Positions 34,749-42,325 of a stretch of 64,000 nucleotides of DNA are shown here, in pieces (positions within the stretch are counted from its first letter, which is position 1; each line of letters opens with the position of its first letter). The notes beneath the pieces are model-generated. The model saw only the letters and a list, made by a program, of their open reading frames with translations, made no database searches and was not told the origin of the DNA. The translations under genes and the position numbers were made by a program. The stretch is from Streptomyces mangrovisoli (GTDB lineage: Bacteria; Actinomycetota; Actinomycetes; Streptomycetales; Streptomycetaceae): positions 19,076-83,075 of the forward strand of contig NZ_LAVA02000073.1 in assembly GCF_000974985.2 (NCBI RefSeq), in the 5' to 3' direction.

Positions 34749-36842
34749 TTGAACGACAGCCCTGCCACCCCGCGGAGCGACAGCGCCCTCCCGCGGACCG
34801 AGACGGTTCCCCCGCAGCGTGAGCGGGAGCCGGAGCGAGAGCCCGCGCGTGAACGCACGGCGGTGCCGGACGCGCGGACCGCGGACGGCGTGCGAGCCGC
34901 GGACGGATCGCGGATCGCGGACGGCGTGCGAGCCGCGGACGGATCGCGGACCGCCGACGGCGTGCGGCCGTCCGGCTTTCTGGATCCGATGCACGTCCTG
35001 GATCTCCTGGACCATCCGGACCCGCGTGTCGCCGCCGAGGCCGCGGCCGTGGAGAGCCTGCTGCGCTGCTGGGTGCGGGAGACCGGCCGCACCGCGCCCG
35101 TCGACGGCATCCTGCGGGTACCGCTGCCCGCCAGCCGGACCGCCCTGCTGGTGCCGGTGCGGTACTGGTCCCCGACGGGCTGTCACCGCTTCGGCGCGCC
35201 CCGCCTCGCCGAGGGCGCGCCGCCCGCCGACGCGGTGACGGTCGCGGCGCTGTTGGCCCGCGAGACCCCGGGCCGGCCGGCCGGGGCCGATCCGGGCGGC
35301 GAGGCCACGGATCTCGTCGGGCGGGTGGCCGACTCGGTCCGGCGTACGGCCGCGTTCCTGCGCGAGCGGCGGCGGGAGCCGGGGGAGTGGTTCGACGAAA
35401 CCGAGGGGGACGGCCTTCGGTGCGACGGTGCCGTGGCGGCCGGGGGCCGTCCCACCGTCCCCGGTGCCGTCCCGGCAGCCGCCGCCCCGGACGCCCGCTC
35501 CGACCGCTTCCTCGCCGCCGAGCAGGCCCTCGTGTTCGGGCATCCCTTCCACCCCACCCCCAAGAGCCGCGAGGGTCTCTCGGAGGCCGAGACGGCGCGG
35601 TACTCGCCCGAGACGCGCGGCTCCTTCCCGCTGCACTGGCTGGCCGTCGCCCCCTCCGTCCTGGCCGCCGACTCCGCCTGGACCGAGCGTGGCCGGCCGG
35701 TGCCCGCCGAGCTGCTCACCGCCCGGTTCGCCGGCGCCGGGCTGCCGCTCCCCGACGGCTGGGCGGCGCTGCCGCTGCACCCGTGGCAGGCCCGCGAGAT
35801 CCACCACCGCCCCGCGATCGGGGCGCTGTTCGACGCCGGACTGCTGCGCGACCTCGGTGCGTTCGGCGAGGCCTGGCACCCCACCTCCTCGGTGCGCACT
35901 GTTTACCGCCCTGGCGGGCCCGCCATGCTGAAGCTGTCGCTGGGCCTGCGCATCACCAACTCCCGCCGCGAGAACCTGCGCAAGGAACTCCACCGGGGCG
36001 TCGAGGTGCACCGGCTGCTGCGGGCCGGTCTGGCCGAGGAGTGGCGGGCCGCGCACCCGGACTTCGACATCGTCCGCGACCCCGCCTGGCTCGGCGTCGA
36101 CGACCGGTCGGGCACACCCGTTCCCGGTCTCGACGTGATGATCCGGCACCACCCCTTCGCGCCCGCCGACGACGTGAGCTGCGTCGCCGGACTCGTCGCG
36201 CCGCGGCCCCTGTCCGGCGGCACGACGGGCTCCCGGCTCGCGCGGGTCGTCACGCGGCTCGCCGGCCGGACCGGCCGCCCGCGAGGCGCGGTCGCCGCCG
36301 AGTGGTTCCTGCGCTACCTCGAACACGTCGTGCGCCCCGTGCTGTGGCTGGACGGGGAGGCGGGCATCGCGCTGGAGGCGCACCAGCAGAACACCCTGCT
36401 CCTGCTCGACGCCGACGGCTGGCCCGCGGGCGGCCGCTACCGCGACAACCAGGGCTACTACTTCCGCACCTCCCGCCGCGACGAACTCGACGCCCGGCTG
36501 TCCGGGATCGGCGAGCGCAGCGACACCTTCGTCTCCGACGAGGTCACCGACGAGCGGTTCGCCTACTACCTGGGCGTCAACAACGTCCTCGGCCTGATCG
36601 GCGCGTTCGGGTCGCAGCGGCTGGCCGACGAACGCCTGCTGCTCGCGGCCTTCCGCCGCTTCCTGACCGAGGCCGCGTCCGGCCCGGCCCGGATGCGGTC
36701 CCCGCTGCCCGCGCGGCTGCTCGACACACCCGTCCTGCGCTGCAAGGCCAACCTGCTGACCCGGCTGCACGGCCTCGACGAGCTCGTCGGCCCGGTCGAC
36801 ACCCAGTCCGTCTACGTCACCGTCGCCAACCCGCTGCATTGA
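34749..36842 (+). CDS. IucA/IucC-family siderophore synthetase
   Basis: A 697-residue NRPS-independent siderophore (NIS) synthetase, which uses ATP to join a citrate-type carboxylate to an amine or alcohol. Family motifs are visible: GHPFHPTPKSREGL, LPLHPWQ, PTSSVRTVYRPGGPAMLKLSLGLRITNSRREN, EAHQQNTLLLLDADGWP, YRDNQGYYF and NNVLGLIGAFG. The N-terminal 75 residues carry a 36-bp in-frame tandem duplication (TADGVRAADGSR). The start codon is TTG at 34749, 19 bases after the aminotransferase stop; the true start is uncertain. Confidence 0.92.
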   Translation: MNDSPATPRSDSALPRTETVPPQREREPEREPARERTAVPDARTADGVRAADGSRIADGVRAADGSRTADGVRPSGFLDPMHVLDLLDHPDPRVAAEAAAVESLLRCWVRETGRTAPVDGILRVPLPASRTALLVPVRYWSPTGCHRFGAPRLAEGAPPADAVTVAALLARETPGRPAGADPGGEATDLVGRVADSVRRTAAFLRERRREPGEWFDETEGDGLRCDGAVAAGGRPTVPGAVPAAAAPDARSDRFLAAEQALVFGHPFHPTPKSREGLSEAETARYSPETRGSFPLHWLAVAPSVLAADSAWTERGRPVPAELLTARFAGAGLPLPDGWAALPLHPWQAREIHHRPAIGALFDAGLLRDLGAFGEAWHPTSSVRTVYRPGGPAMLKLSLGLRITNSRRENLRKELHRGVEVHRLLRAGLAEEWRAAHPDFDIVRDPAWLGVDDRSGTPVPGLDVMIRHHPFAPADDVSCVAGLVAPRPLSGGTTGSRLARVVTRLAGRTGRPRGAVAAEWFLRYLEHVVRPVLWLDGEAGIALEAHQQNTLLLLDADGWPAGGRYRDNQGYYFRTSRRDELDARLSGIGERSDTFVSDEVTDERFAYYLGVNNVLGLIGAFGSQRLADERLLLAAFRRFLTEAASGPARMRSPLPARLLDTPVLRCKANLLTRLHGLDELVGPVDTQSVYVTVANPLH
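34881..34967 (+). repeat. in-frame 36-bp tandem repeat in the IucA/IucC gene
   Basis: Units 34881-34916 and 34917-34952 are nearly identical, followed by a 15-base partial third unit. They encode ADGVRAADGSRI/T repeats in the unstructured N-terminus. Confidence 0.85.
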
Positions 36843-36879
36843 GGACCTTGCCCCACCCCGCCTTCTGAGAGGAGCGCGC

Positions 36880-37674
36880 GTGCCGCCCATCGACGCCGGT
36901 GCCGCCACCGTCGAGCCGGACCCCTCCGGGCCCGGAGGCACCAGCGAGGACACGCTGGAACTGCGCCTGCCCGGCGCGCCCGGCCGCGGCGGCCGACGCG
37001 CCTCCCGCGACCGCGTCCGGCACGCCGACGCCGACACCTACGCCGACGCCGACACCGACACTTACACCGGCGGCGCGCTCCGCTCCGCCCGCGCGGCCGA
37101 ACATCTGGACGGCGTCGCCGGCTGGGGCCCGGTCGCGACGCCCGTCGGCGCCTTCCAGCTGGTGCCCGTGGTGCCGCACCGCGATCTCCCGCTCGTGGCC
37201 CGCTGGATGAACGACCCCGCGGTGGCGGAGTTCTGGGAGCTGGCGGGCCCCCCGTCGCGGACCGCCGCGCACCTGGAGGCCCAGCTGGACGGCGACGGCC
37301 GCAGCGTCCCCTGCCTGGGGCTGCTCGACGGCGCCCCGATGAGCTACTGGGAGGTCTACCGGGCCGATCTCGACCCGTTGGCCCGCCACTACCCGGCCCG
37401 GCGCCACGACACCGGCCTCCACCTCCTTCTCGGTGGGGCCGAGGACCGGGGCCGGGGGCTGGGCTCCGCGCTGCTGCGGGCCGTCGCCGACCTGGTGCTG
37501 GACCGCCGCCCGGCCTGCAGCCGGGTCGTCGCGGAGCCCGACCTGCGCAACGTCCCCTCCGTCGCGGCCTTCCTGACCGGAGGGTTCCGCTTCGCCGCCG
37601 AGATCGAGATCGACTTGCCCCCGCGCAGGGCCGCCCTCATGATCCGCGACCGCGCCCTGCGTGATGTGCTGTGA
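36880..37674 (+). CDS. GNAT acyltransferase of the siderophore type (AlcB/IucB/RhbD-like)
   Basis: A 264-residue acyl-CoA-dependent N-acyltransferase of the siderophore acetyltransferase family. The C-terminal 180 residues hold FQLVPVVPHRDLPLVARWMNDPAVAEFWELAG, PMSYWEVYRADLDPLARHY, DTGLHLLLGGAEDRGRGLGSALLRAV (the acetyl-CoA loop) and EPDLRNVPSVAAFLTGGFRF. Residues 45-65 contain an ADADTYADADTDTY repeat. The GTG follows GAGAGGAG and lies 37 bases after the synthetase stop, so it belongs to the same operon. It probably acylates an amine or hydroxylamine in the product. Confidence 0.88.
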   Translation: MPPIDAGAATVEPDPSGPGGTSEDTLELRLPGAPGRGGRRASRDRVRHADADTYADADTDTYTGGALRSARAAEHLDGVAGWGPVATPVGAFQLVPVVPHRDLPLVARWMNDPAVAEFWELAGPPSRTAAHLEAQLDGDGRSVPCLGLLDGAPMSYWEVYRADLDPLARHYPARRHDTGLHLLLGGAEDRGRGLGSALLRAVADLVLDRRPACSRVVAEPDLRNVPSVAAFLTGGFRFAAEIEIDLPPRRAALMIRDRALRDVL

Positions 37675-37690
37675 ACAGGCGCCTTTGTCG

Positions 37691-37840
37691 CCGGGAACCA
37701 CCGGCCACGTGCCCGGACAACGGCGCCACGTGCCGTGAGAACACTGCCGCACACCCCGAGAGCACGGTCGCGCGCCCCGAGAACACCGGCGCGGGCCCCG
37801 AGAACGCCGCCGCGCGCCCCCGTGGAAGGCGCCCCCGCGC
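37691..37840. repeat. 21-bp tandem repeat, about seven copies
   Basis: Units of 21-23 bases run from 37691 to 37840. The best conserved are 37755-37775, 37776-37796 and 37797-37817 (CCCGAGAACACCGGCGCGCGC type). They lie between the acyltransferase and the DinG-like helicase gene. Confidence 0.8.
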
Positions 37841-37900
37841 TCCCGTGGACGGGGGCGTGATCACCCGGATGTCAGTGCCGCGCCGTAGGGTGGTCGGGCT

Positions 37901-39910
37901 ATGACGAAGCCCTCACTCCCCGAACTCCTGCACGCCGCCGTCACCGCCGTCGGCGGTACGGAGCGCCCCGGCCAGGTGACCATGGCCGAAGCCGTCGCGG
38001 AGGCGATCGACGGCGATGCACATCTGCTCGTCCAGGCCGGCACTGGCACCGGCAAGTCGCTCGGCTATCTCGTGCCGGCGCTCGCGCACGGGGAGAGGGT
38101 GGTCGTCGCGACCGCGACGCTCGCCCTCCAGCGCCAGCTGGTGGAGCGCGACCTGCCGCGCACGGTGGACGCCCTGCACCCGCTGCTGCGGCGCCGCCCG
38201 GAGTTCGCGATGCTCAAGGGCAGATCGAACTACCTGTGCCTGCACCGTCTCCACGAGGGCGTTCCACAGGACGAGGAGGAGGGTCTCTTCGACCAGTTCG
38301 AGGCCGCCGCGCCCACCAGCAAGCTGGGCCAGGACCTGCTGCGGCTGCGGGACTGGTCGGACGAGACCGAGAGCGGCGACCGCGACGACCTCACGCCGGG
38401 CGTCTCCGACCGGGCCTGGGCGCAGGTGTCGGTGTCGTCCCGCGAGTGCCTGGGCGCGACGAAGTGCGCGTACGGCGCCGAGTGCTTCGCCGAGATGGCC
38501 CGCGAGCGCGCCAAGCTCGCGGAGGTCGTCGTCACCAACCACGCGCTGCTCGCGATCGACGCGATCGAAGGCGCCCCCGTCCTCCCGCAGCACGAGGTGC
38601 TGATCGTCGACGAGGCGCACGAGCTGGTGTCCCGGGTCACCGGTGTGGCCACCGGCGAGCTCACGCCTGGCCAGGTCAACCGGGCCGTGCGGCGCGCGGC
38701 GAAGCTGGTGAACGAGAAGGCCGCCGACCAGCTCCAGACCGCCGCGGAAGGCTTCGAGCGGCTGATGGAGCTGGCCCTGCCGGGCCGTCTCGAGGAGATC
38801 CCCGAGGACCTCGGCTACGCGCTCGCGGCGCTGCGCGACGCGGCCCGCACGGTGATCTCCGGGATCGGCGCGACCCGTGACAAGTCCGTGCAGGACGAGG
38901 ACGCGGTGCGCAAGCAGGCCCTCGCCTCCGTCGAGACGGTGCACGACGTGGCGGAGCGGATCGTGAACGGCTCCGAGTGGGACGTCGTCTGGTACGAGCG
39001 CCACGACCGGTTCGGGGCGTCCCTGCGGGTCGCGCCGATGTCGGTGTCCGGGCTGCTGCGCGAGAAGCTCTTCACGGACCGCTCCGTCGTCCTCACCTCG
39101 GCGACGCTGAAGCTGGGCGGCGACTTCAACGGCGTCGGCGCGTCCCTCGGCCTGGCACCGGAGGGCACGGAGGGCGAGGACACCCCGCAGTGGAAGGGCG
39201 TCGACGTCGGCTCCCCCTTCGACTACCGCAAGCAGGGCATCCTCTACGTCGCCAAACACCTTGCCCGGCCGGCCAGGGACGGGGACCGGGGCGACATGCT
39301 GGACGAGCTGACGGAGCTGATCCAGGCCGCCGGCGGTCGCACGCTGGGGCTGTTCTCGTCGATGCGGGCCGCACAGCTCGCCGCCGAGGAGCTGCGCACG
39401 CGCATCCCCGAGTTCCCGATCCTGCTCCAGGGCGAGGAGACCCTCGGTGAGCTGATCAAGAACTTCGCCGCCGACCCGCGGACGTGTCTGTTCGGCACGT
39501 TGTCGCTGTGGCAGGGCGTCGACGTGCCCGGCCCCAGCTGCCAGCTGGTCGTCATGGACAAGATCCCCTTCCCGCGCCCCGACGACCCGCTGATGAGCGC
39601 CCGCCAGAAGGACGTCGAGGACAAGGGCGGCAACGGGTTCATGGCTGTCGCGGCCACCCATGCGGCGCTGCTCATGGCCCAGGGCGCGGGCCGCCTCGTC
39701 CGGGCGACGGGGGACCGCGGCGTGGTCGCCGTACTGGATCAGCGGCTGGCCACCGCCCGGTACGGCAGCTATCTGAAGGCCTCGCTGCCCGACTTCTGGT
39801 ACACGACGGACCGCAACCAGGTCCGCCGCTCGCTGGCGGCGATCGACGCGACGGCGAAGCAGAAGGAGTCCGAGACGCGGCAGGAGTCGGAGAAGGCGGA
39901 GCCCGAGTAG
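37901..39910 (+). CDS. DinG/XPD-like ATP-dependent DNA helicase
   Basis: A 669-residue superfamily 2 helicase of the DinG/YoaA/XPD branch. Motif I GTGTGKSLGYLVPAL begins near residue 47. A Cys cluster (RECLGATKCAYGAECF) supplies iron-sulfur ligands, and the DEAH box is in LIVDEAHEL. C-terminal motifs are VLTSATLKLGGDF, LGLFSSMRAA, FGTLSLWQGVDVPG and AQGAGRLVRATGDRGVVAVLDQRL. Such helicases unwind R-loops, forked or quadruplex DNA. It converges on lexA with a shared terminator. I see no LexA box upstream, so SOS control is not shown. Confidence 0.93.
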   Translation: MTKPSLPELLHAAVTAVGGTERPGQVTMAEAVAEAIDGDAHLLVQAGTGTGKSLGYLVPALAHGERVVVATATLALQRQLVERDLPRTVDALHPLLRRRPEFAMLKGRSNYLCLHRLHEGVPQDEEEGLFDQFEAAAPTSKLGQDLLRLRDWSDETESGDRDDLTPGVSDRAWAQVSVSSRECLGATKCAYGAECFAEMARERAKLAEVVVTNHALLAIDAIEGAPVLPQHEVLIVDEAHELVSRVTGVATGELTPGQVNRAVRRAAKLVNEKAADQLQTAAEGFERLMELALPGRLEEIPEDLGYALAALRDAARTVISGIGATRDKSVQDEDAVRKQALASVETVHDVAERIVNGSEWDVVWYERHDRFGASLRVAPMSVSGLLREKLFTDRSVVLTSATLKLGGDFNGVGASLGLAPEGTEGEDTPQWKGVDVGSPFDYRKQGILYVAKHLARPARDGDRGDMLDELTELIQAAGGRTLGLFSSMRAAQLAAEELRTRIPEFPILLQGEETLGELIKNFAADPRTCLFGTLSLWQGVDVPGPSCQLVVMDKIPFPRPDDPLMSARQKDVEDKGGNGFMAVAATHAALLMAQGAGRLVRATGDRGVVAVLDQRLATARYGSYLKASLPDFWYTTDRNQVRRSLAAIDATAKQKESETRQESEKAEPE

Positions 39911-39944
39911 TCGGTGCAGGCGCAGGGCCCCCTGGGCACGTGCA

Positions 39945-39978
39945 GGGCCCCGGAACCGGCGCAGGGGTTCCGGGGCCC
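39945..39978. terminator. bidirectional terminator between helicase and lexA
   Basis: Perfect 13-bp arms GGGCCCCGGAACC (39945-39957) and its complement (39966-39978) enclose an 8-base loop between two convergent genes. Confidence 0.85.
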
Positions 39979-40022
39979 GGTCAAGGGGGGCGGGAGAGGT
40001 GTGCCCGCCCGGTGGCGCCGCG

Positions 40023-40802
40023 TCAGACGCGGCGCAGGACGGCCACCACCTTGCCGAGGATGGTGGCCTCGTCACCCGGGATCGGCTCGTAGGCCGAGTT
40101 GTGGGGGAGCAGCCAGACATGGCCGTCCTCGCGCTTGAAGCGCTTGACGGTGGCCTCGCCCTCCAGCATGGCGGCCACGATGTCGCCGTTCTCGGCGACG
40201 GGCTGACGGCGGACCGTGACCCAGTCGCCGTCGCAGATCGCGGCCTCGATCATCGAGTCGCCGACGACCTTCAGCACGAACAGCTCACCGTCACCGACGA
40301 GCTGCCGGGGCAGCGGGAACACGTCCTCGACGGACTCCTCGGCGAGGATCGGGCCACCGGCGGCGATCCGGCCGACGAGCGGGACGTACGACGCGGCCGG
40401 CTTGCCCGCGGTGTCCGTGGGCTGCACCGACACGGACTGGTCGGAACCGCGCACCTCGTAGGCGCGGGGCCTGTGCGGGTCGCGGCGCAGGAAGCCCTTG
40501 CGTTCGAGAGCCATCAGCTGGTGCGCGACGGACGAGGTGCTGGAGAGGCCGACGGCCTGTCCGATCTCCCGCATCGACGGCGGGTAGCCGCGCCGCTGGA
40601 CGGAGTCGCGGATCACCTCGATCACCCGGCGTTGCCGGTCGGTGAGTCCCGAGCTGTCCGCCCTGATGCCTGGAGGTCGGCCTGGCAGGGAGCGCTTGTG
40701 CGTCTCGGGGTTGGCGGCTTCGTTCATCGCATGCACCGGCTCGAGTCGGCCCTGGGGGCGGTCCTGGGCAGTGATGATGGCACTGTCTGCGGTGGTGGTC
40801 AC
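40023..40802 (-). CDS. lexA: SOS repressor LexA
   Basis: A 259-residue repressor of the SOS regulon. The N-terminal winged helix has RQRRVIEVIRDSVQRRGYPPSMREIGQAVGLSSTSSVAHQL. The self-cleavage site Ala-Gly is in GRIAAGGPILAEE; the catalytic Ser is in VVGDSMIEAAICDGDW and the Lys in LEGEATVKRF. GTG at 40802 (VTTTADSAII) follows GAGAGGGG and matches the usual Streptomyces start; the open frame reaches 40961. It controls itself through the operator at 40863-40876 and recA through 2375-2388. Confidence 0.97.
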   Translation of the reverse strand: MTTTADSAIITAQDRPQGRLEPVHAMNEAANPETHKRSLPGRPPGIRADSSGLTDRQRRVIEVIRDSVQRRGYPPSMREIGQAVGLSSTSSVAHQLMALERKGFLRRDPHRPRAYEVRGSDQSVSVQPTDTAGKPAASYVPLVGRIAAGGPILAEESVEDVFPLPRQLVGDGELFVLKVVGDSMIEAAICDGDWVTVRRQPVAENGDIVAAMLEGEATVKRFKREDGHVWLLPHNSAYEPIPGDEATILGKVVAVLRRV

Positions 40803-40862
40803 GTCGGCCCCTCTCGATGGTCTCCCTGCTGCACAACGGTAGTTGCTTTCGAAAGGTTGCGC

Positions 40863-40876
40863 CAAACACACGTTCG
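40863..40876 (-). promoter_or_regulatory. LexA operator of lexA
   Basis: On the minus strand the sequence reads CGAACGTGTGTTTG, that is GAAC-N4-GTTT, one base from the consensus GAAC-N4-GTTC. It lies 60 bases before the lexA start, fitting autoregulation. A second small palindrome CTTTCGAAAG lies at about 40846-40855. Confidence 0.8.
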
Positions 40877-41340
40877 AGTGAAAAAACGTGGATCCGCTGA
40901 CTTGATCACGGCTCCGGGTGTAGGGCTTCGTCATATTTGGCGGGAGGGCAAAACAGCCCATTGCTGTACGCTTCCCCGCCGGGGCGATGACCTCGGGGAT
41001 CGCCCTCAGTCTGCCATCCGGCGCACCGCCGGCCGGGTGTCGGTGCGGTTCTGCGCGGGAGTCTCACGGCTCCCCCGTGCGGCGCCCACGCTATCCCCGT
41101 ATGTGGCGTGTGACATTGCGCGTGCACTCGCGTGTTCGGCGTGTCGCGGGCCACCGCGACCCCCTCGCGTCGCGCGTGCGCGCGGGGCGACGCGTGTGCC
41201 CGCGGGCGTAGCGGCCCGCCGCTCGCGGCCGCCCGGGACGGCGTGTGTCCGATCTCGCGTGGCGCCCGTCCGGCACCCTCGCGCGCGTCGGCAAAGCCTC
41301 GCGTGGCGGTCGCAAACGGGATGGCCGGCGGCGCGGTGCG

Positions 41341-41360
41341 GGGGCCCGGATCCGGGCCCC
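41341..41360. repeat. 20-bp perfect palindrome
   Basis: GGGGCCCGGATCCGGGCCCC is self-complementary with no loop, in the untranscribed or leader region before nrdR. The function is unknown. Confidence 0.6.
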
Positions 41361-41447
41361 GGATCCGCCCGGACCCCGGTCTCCGCAGGTCCCGAGGGGC
41401 CTCGCGGCCCGCGACACGCGGTGTCGCCTCGCCGTATGAACCAATCC

Positions 41448-41490
41448 CCACATCTAGTGGTTGGATGGCTACAGCAGCCCACAAGTTGTG
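41448..41490 (+). promoter_or_regulatory. NrdR-box pair upstream of nrdR
   Basis: Box 1 is CCACATCTAGTGG (41448-41460) and box 2 is CACAAGTTGTG (41480-41490). Their centres are 31 bases apart, the three-helical-turn spacing typical of tandem NrdR boxes, and both resemble the imperfect palindrome ACAC-WATATW-GTGT. NrdR encoded downstream would repress its own nrdR-nrdJ operon. Confidence 0.65.
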
Positions 41491-41609
41491 TTTTTGCTGG
41501 ACCCCCTGGGTCTCCGCGGTCCCTCGGATCGCCTATGCTTGAGGCTGCTTCGAGGGACCCGAGAGGTCCGGCGAGGCCATTGAGTCTGCTGTGAGGAGGG
41601 ATGGAGCCC

Positions 41610-42158
41610 ATGCACTGCCCCTTCTGCAGGCACCCCGACAGCCGCGTGGTCGACAGCCGTACGACCGACGACGGCACATCGATCCGCAGGCGCCGCCAGT
41701 GCCCCGACTGCTCCCGTCGTTTCACGACCGTGGAGACGTGCTCGCTCATGGTGGTCAAGCGGTCCGGGGTCACCGAACCGTTCAGCCGTACCAAGGTCAT
41801 CAATGGCGTGCGCAAGGCATGTCAGGGACGGCCTGTCACCGAGGACGCACTCGCCCTGCTCGGCCAGCGGGTCGAAGAGGCCGTGCGGGCCACCGGGAGC
41901 GCCGAGCTGACCACCCACGACGTGGGCCTGGCCATACTCGGCCCGTTGCAGGAACTCGACCTGGTCGCCTATCTGCGCTTCGCCTCCGTCTACCGGGCGT
42001 TCGACTCGCTCGACGACTTCGAGGCGGCCGTCGCGGAGCTGCGACAGGCGACGCGGGACCCCGCCGCGGACGATGACGACGCGGGAGCGGGGAGCCGGGA
42101 GGACCACGGGCCCGGGAGGACCGCGCAGGTCCCCGAGCCCGTCCACGCCGCCGACTGA
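41610..42158 (+). CDS. nrdR: transcriptional repressor NrdR
   Basis: A 182-residue zinc-ribbon/ATP-cone repressor of ribonucleotide reductase genes. The zinc ribbon MHCPFCRHPDSRVVDSR...CPDCSRRFTT is complete, and the ATP-cone begins RSGVTEPFSRTKVINGVRKACQGR. The ATG at 41610 was chosen because GAGGAGGG lies 9 bases before it; the ATG at 41601 abuts the ribosome site. The acidic C-terminal tail is longer than in many homologues. It precedes the reductase gene nrdJ that it should regulate. Confidence 0.97.
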   Translation: MHCPFCRHPDSRVVDSRTTDDGTSIRRRRQCPDCSRRFTTVETCSLMVVKRSGVTEPFSRTKVINGVRKACQGRPVTEDALALLGQRVEEAVRATGSAELTTHDVGLAILGPLQELDLVAYLRFASVYRAFDSLDDFEAAVAELRQATRDPAADDDDAGAGSREDHGPGRTAQVPEPVHAAD

Positions 42159-42325
42159 CCAGCGGGCCGGAACCGGGCCGGTGGGCACCGGAGCCGGCCG
42201 GGCGGCGGCGGACGAGAAGACCTGTTGCGGGCGGCAGTTGAGGGTGCCCGCAGCACCAGACAGAACACCGTGCCACGGGAACAACGGGGCACTTCAGGGC
42301 GTTTTTGCCCGTACAGGGAGGCGGC

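Larger units (their letters stand above)
40803..41609. other. lexA-nrdR divergent region
   Basis: About 800 bases separate the two starts. Known or inferred sites are the lexA operator and the NrdR-box pair. Between them, from about 40980 to 41420, the sequence is GC-rich with many CGCGTG repeats and contains a perfect palindrome GGGGCCCGGATCCGGGCCCC at 41341-41360, which could end stray transcription. The short ORFs present have no ribosome site and atypical codon use, so none was called. Confidence 0.5.

Noticed and set aside
37691..37840. Tandem repeats as a possible CRISPR array.
   Set aside because: The units abut without spacers and are degenerate; no cas genes are present. The same applies to the repeats at 47635-47735 and 7284-7430.
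41101..41211. Short ORF starting MWRVTLRVHSRV between lexA and nrdR.
   Set aside because: It is a product of CGCGTG repeats, has no ribosome site, and lacks codon bias.
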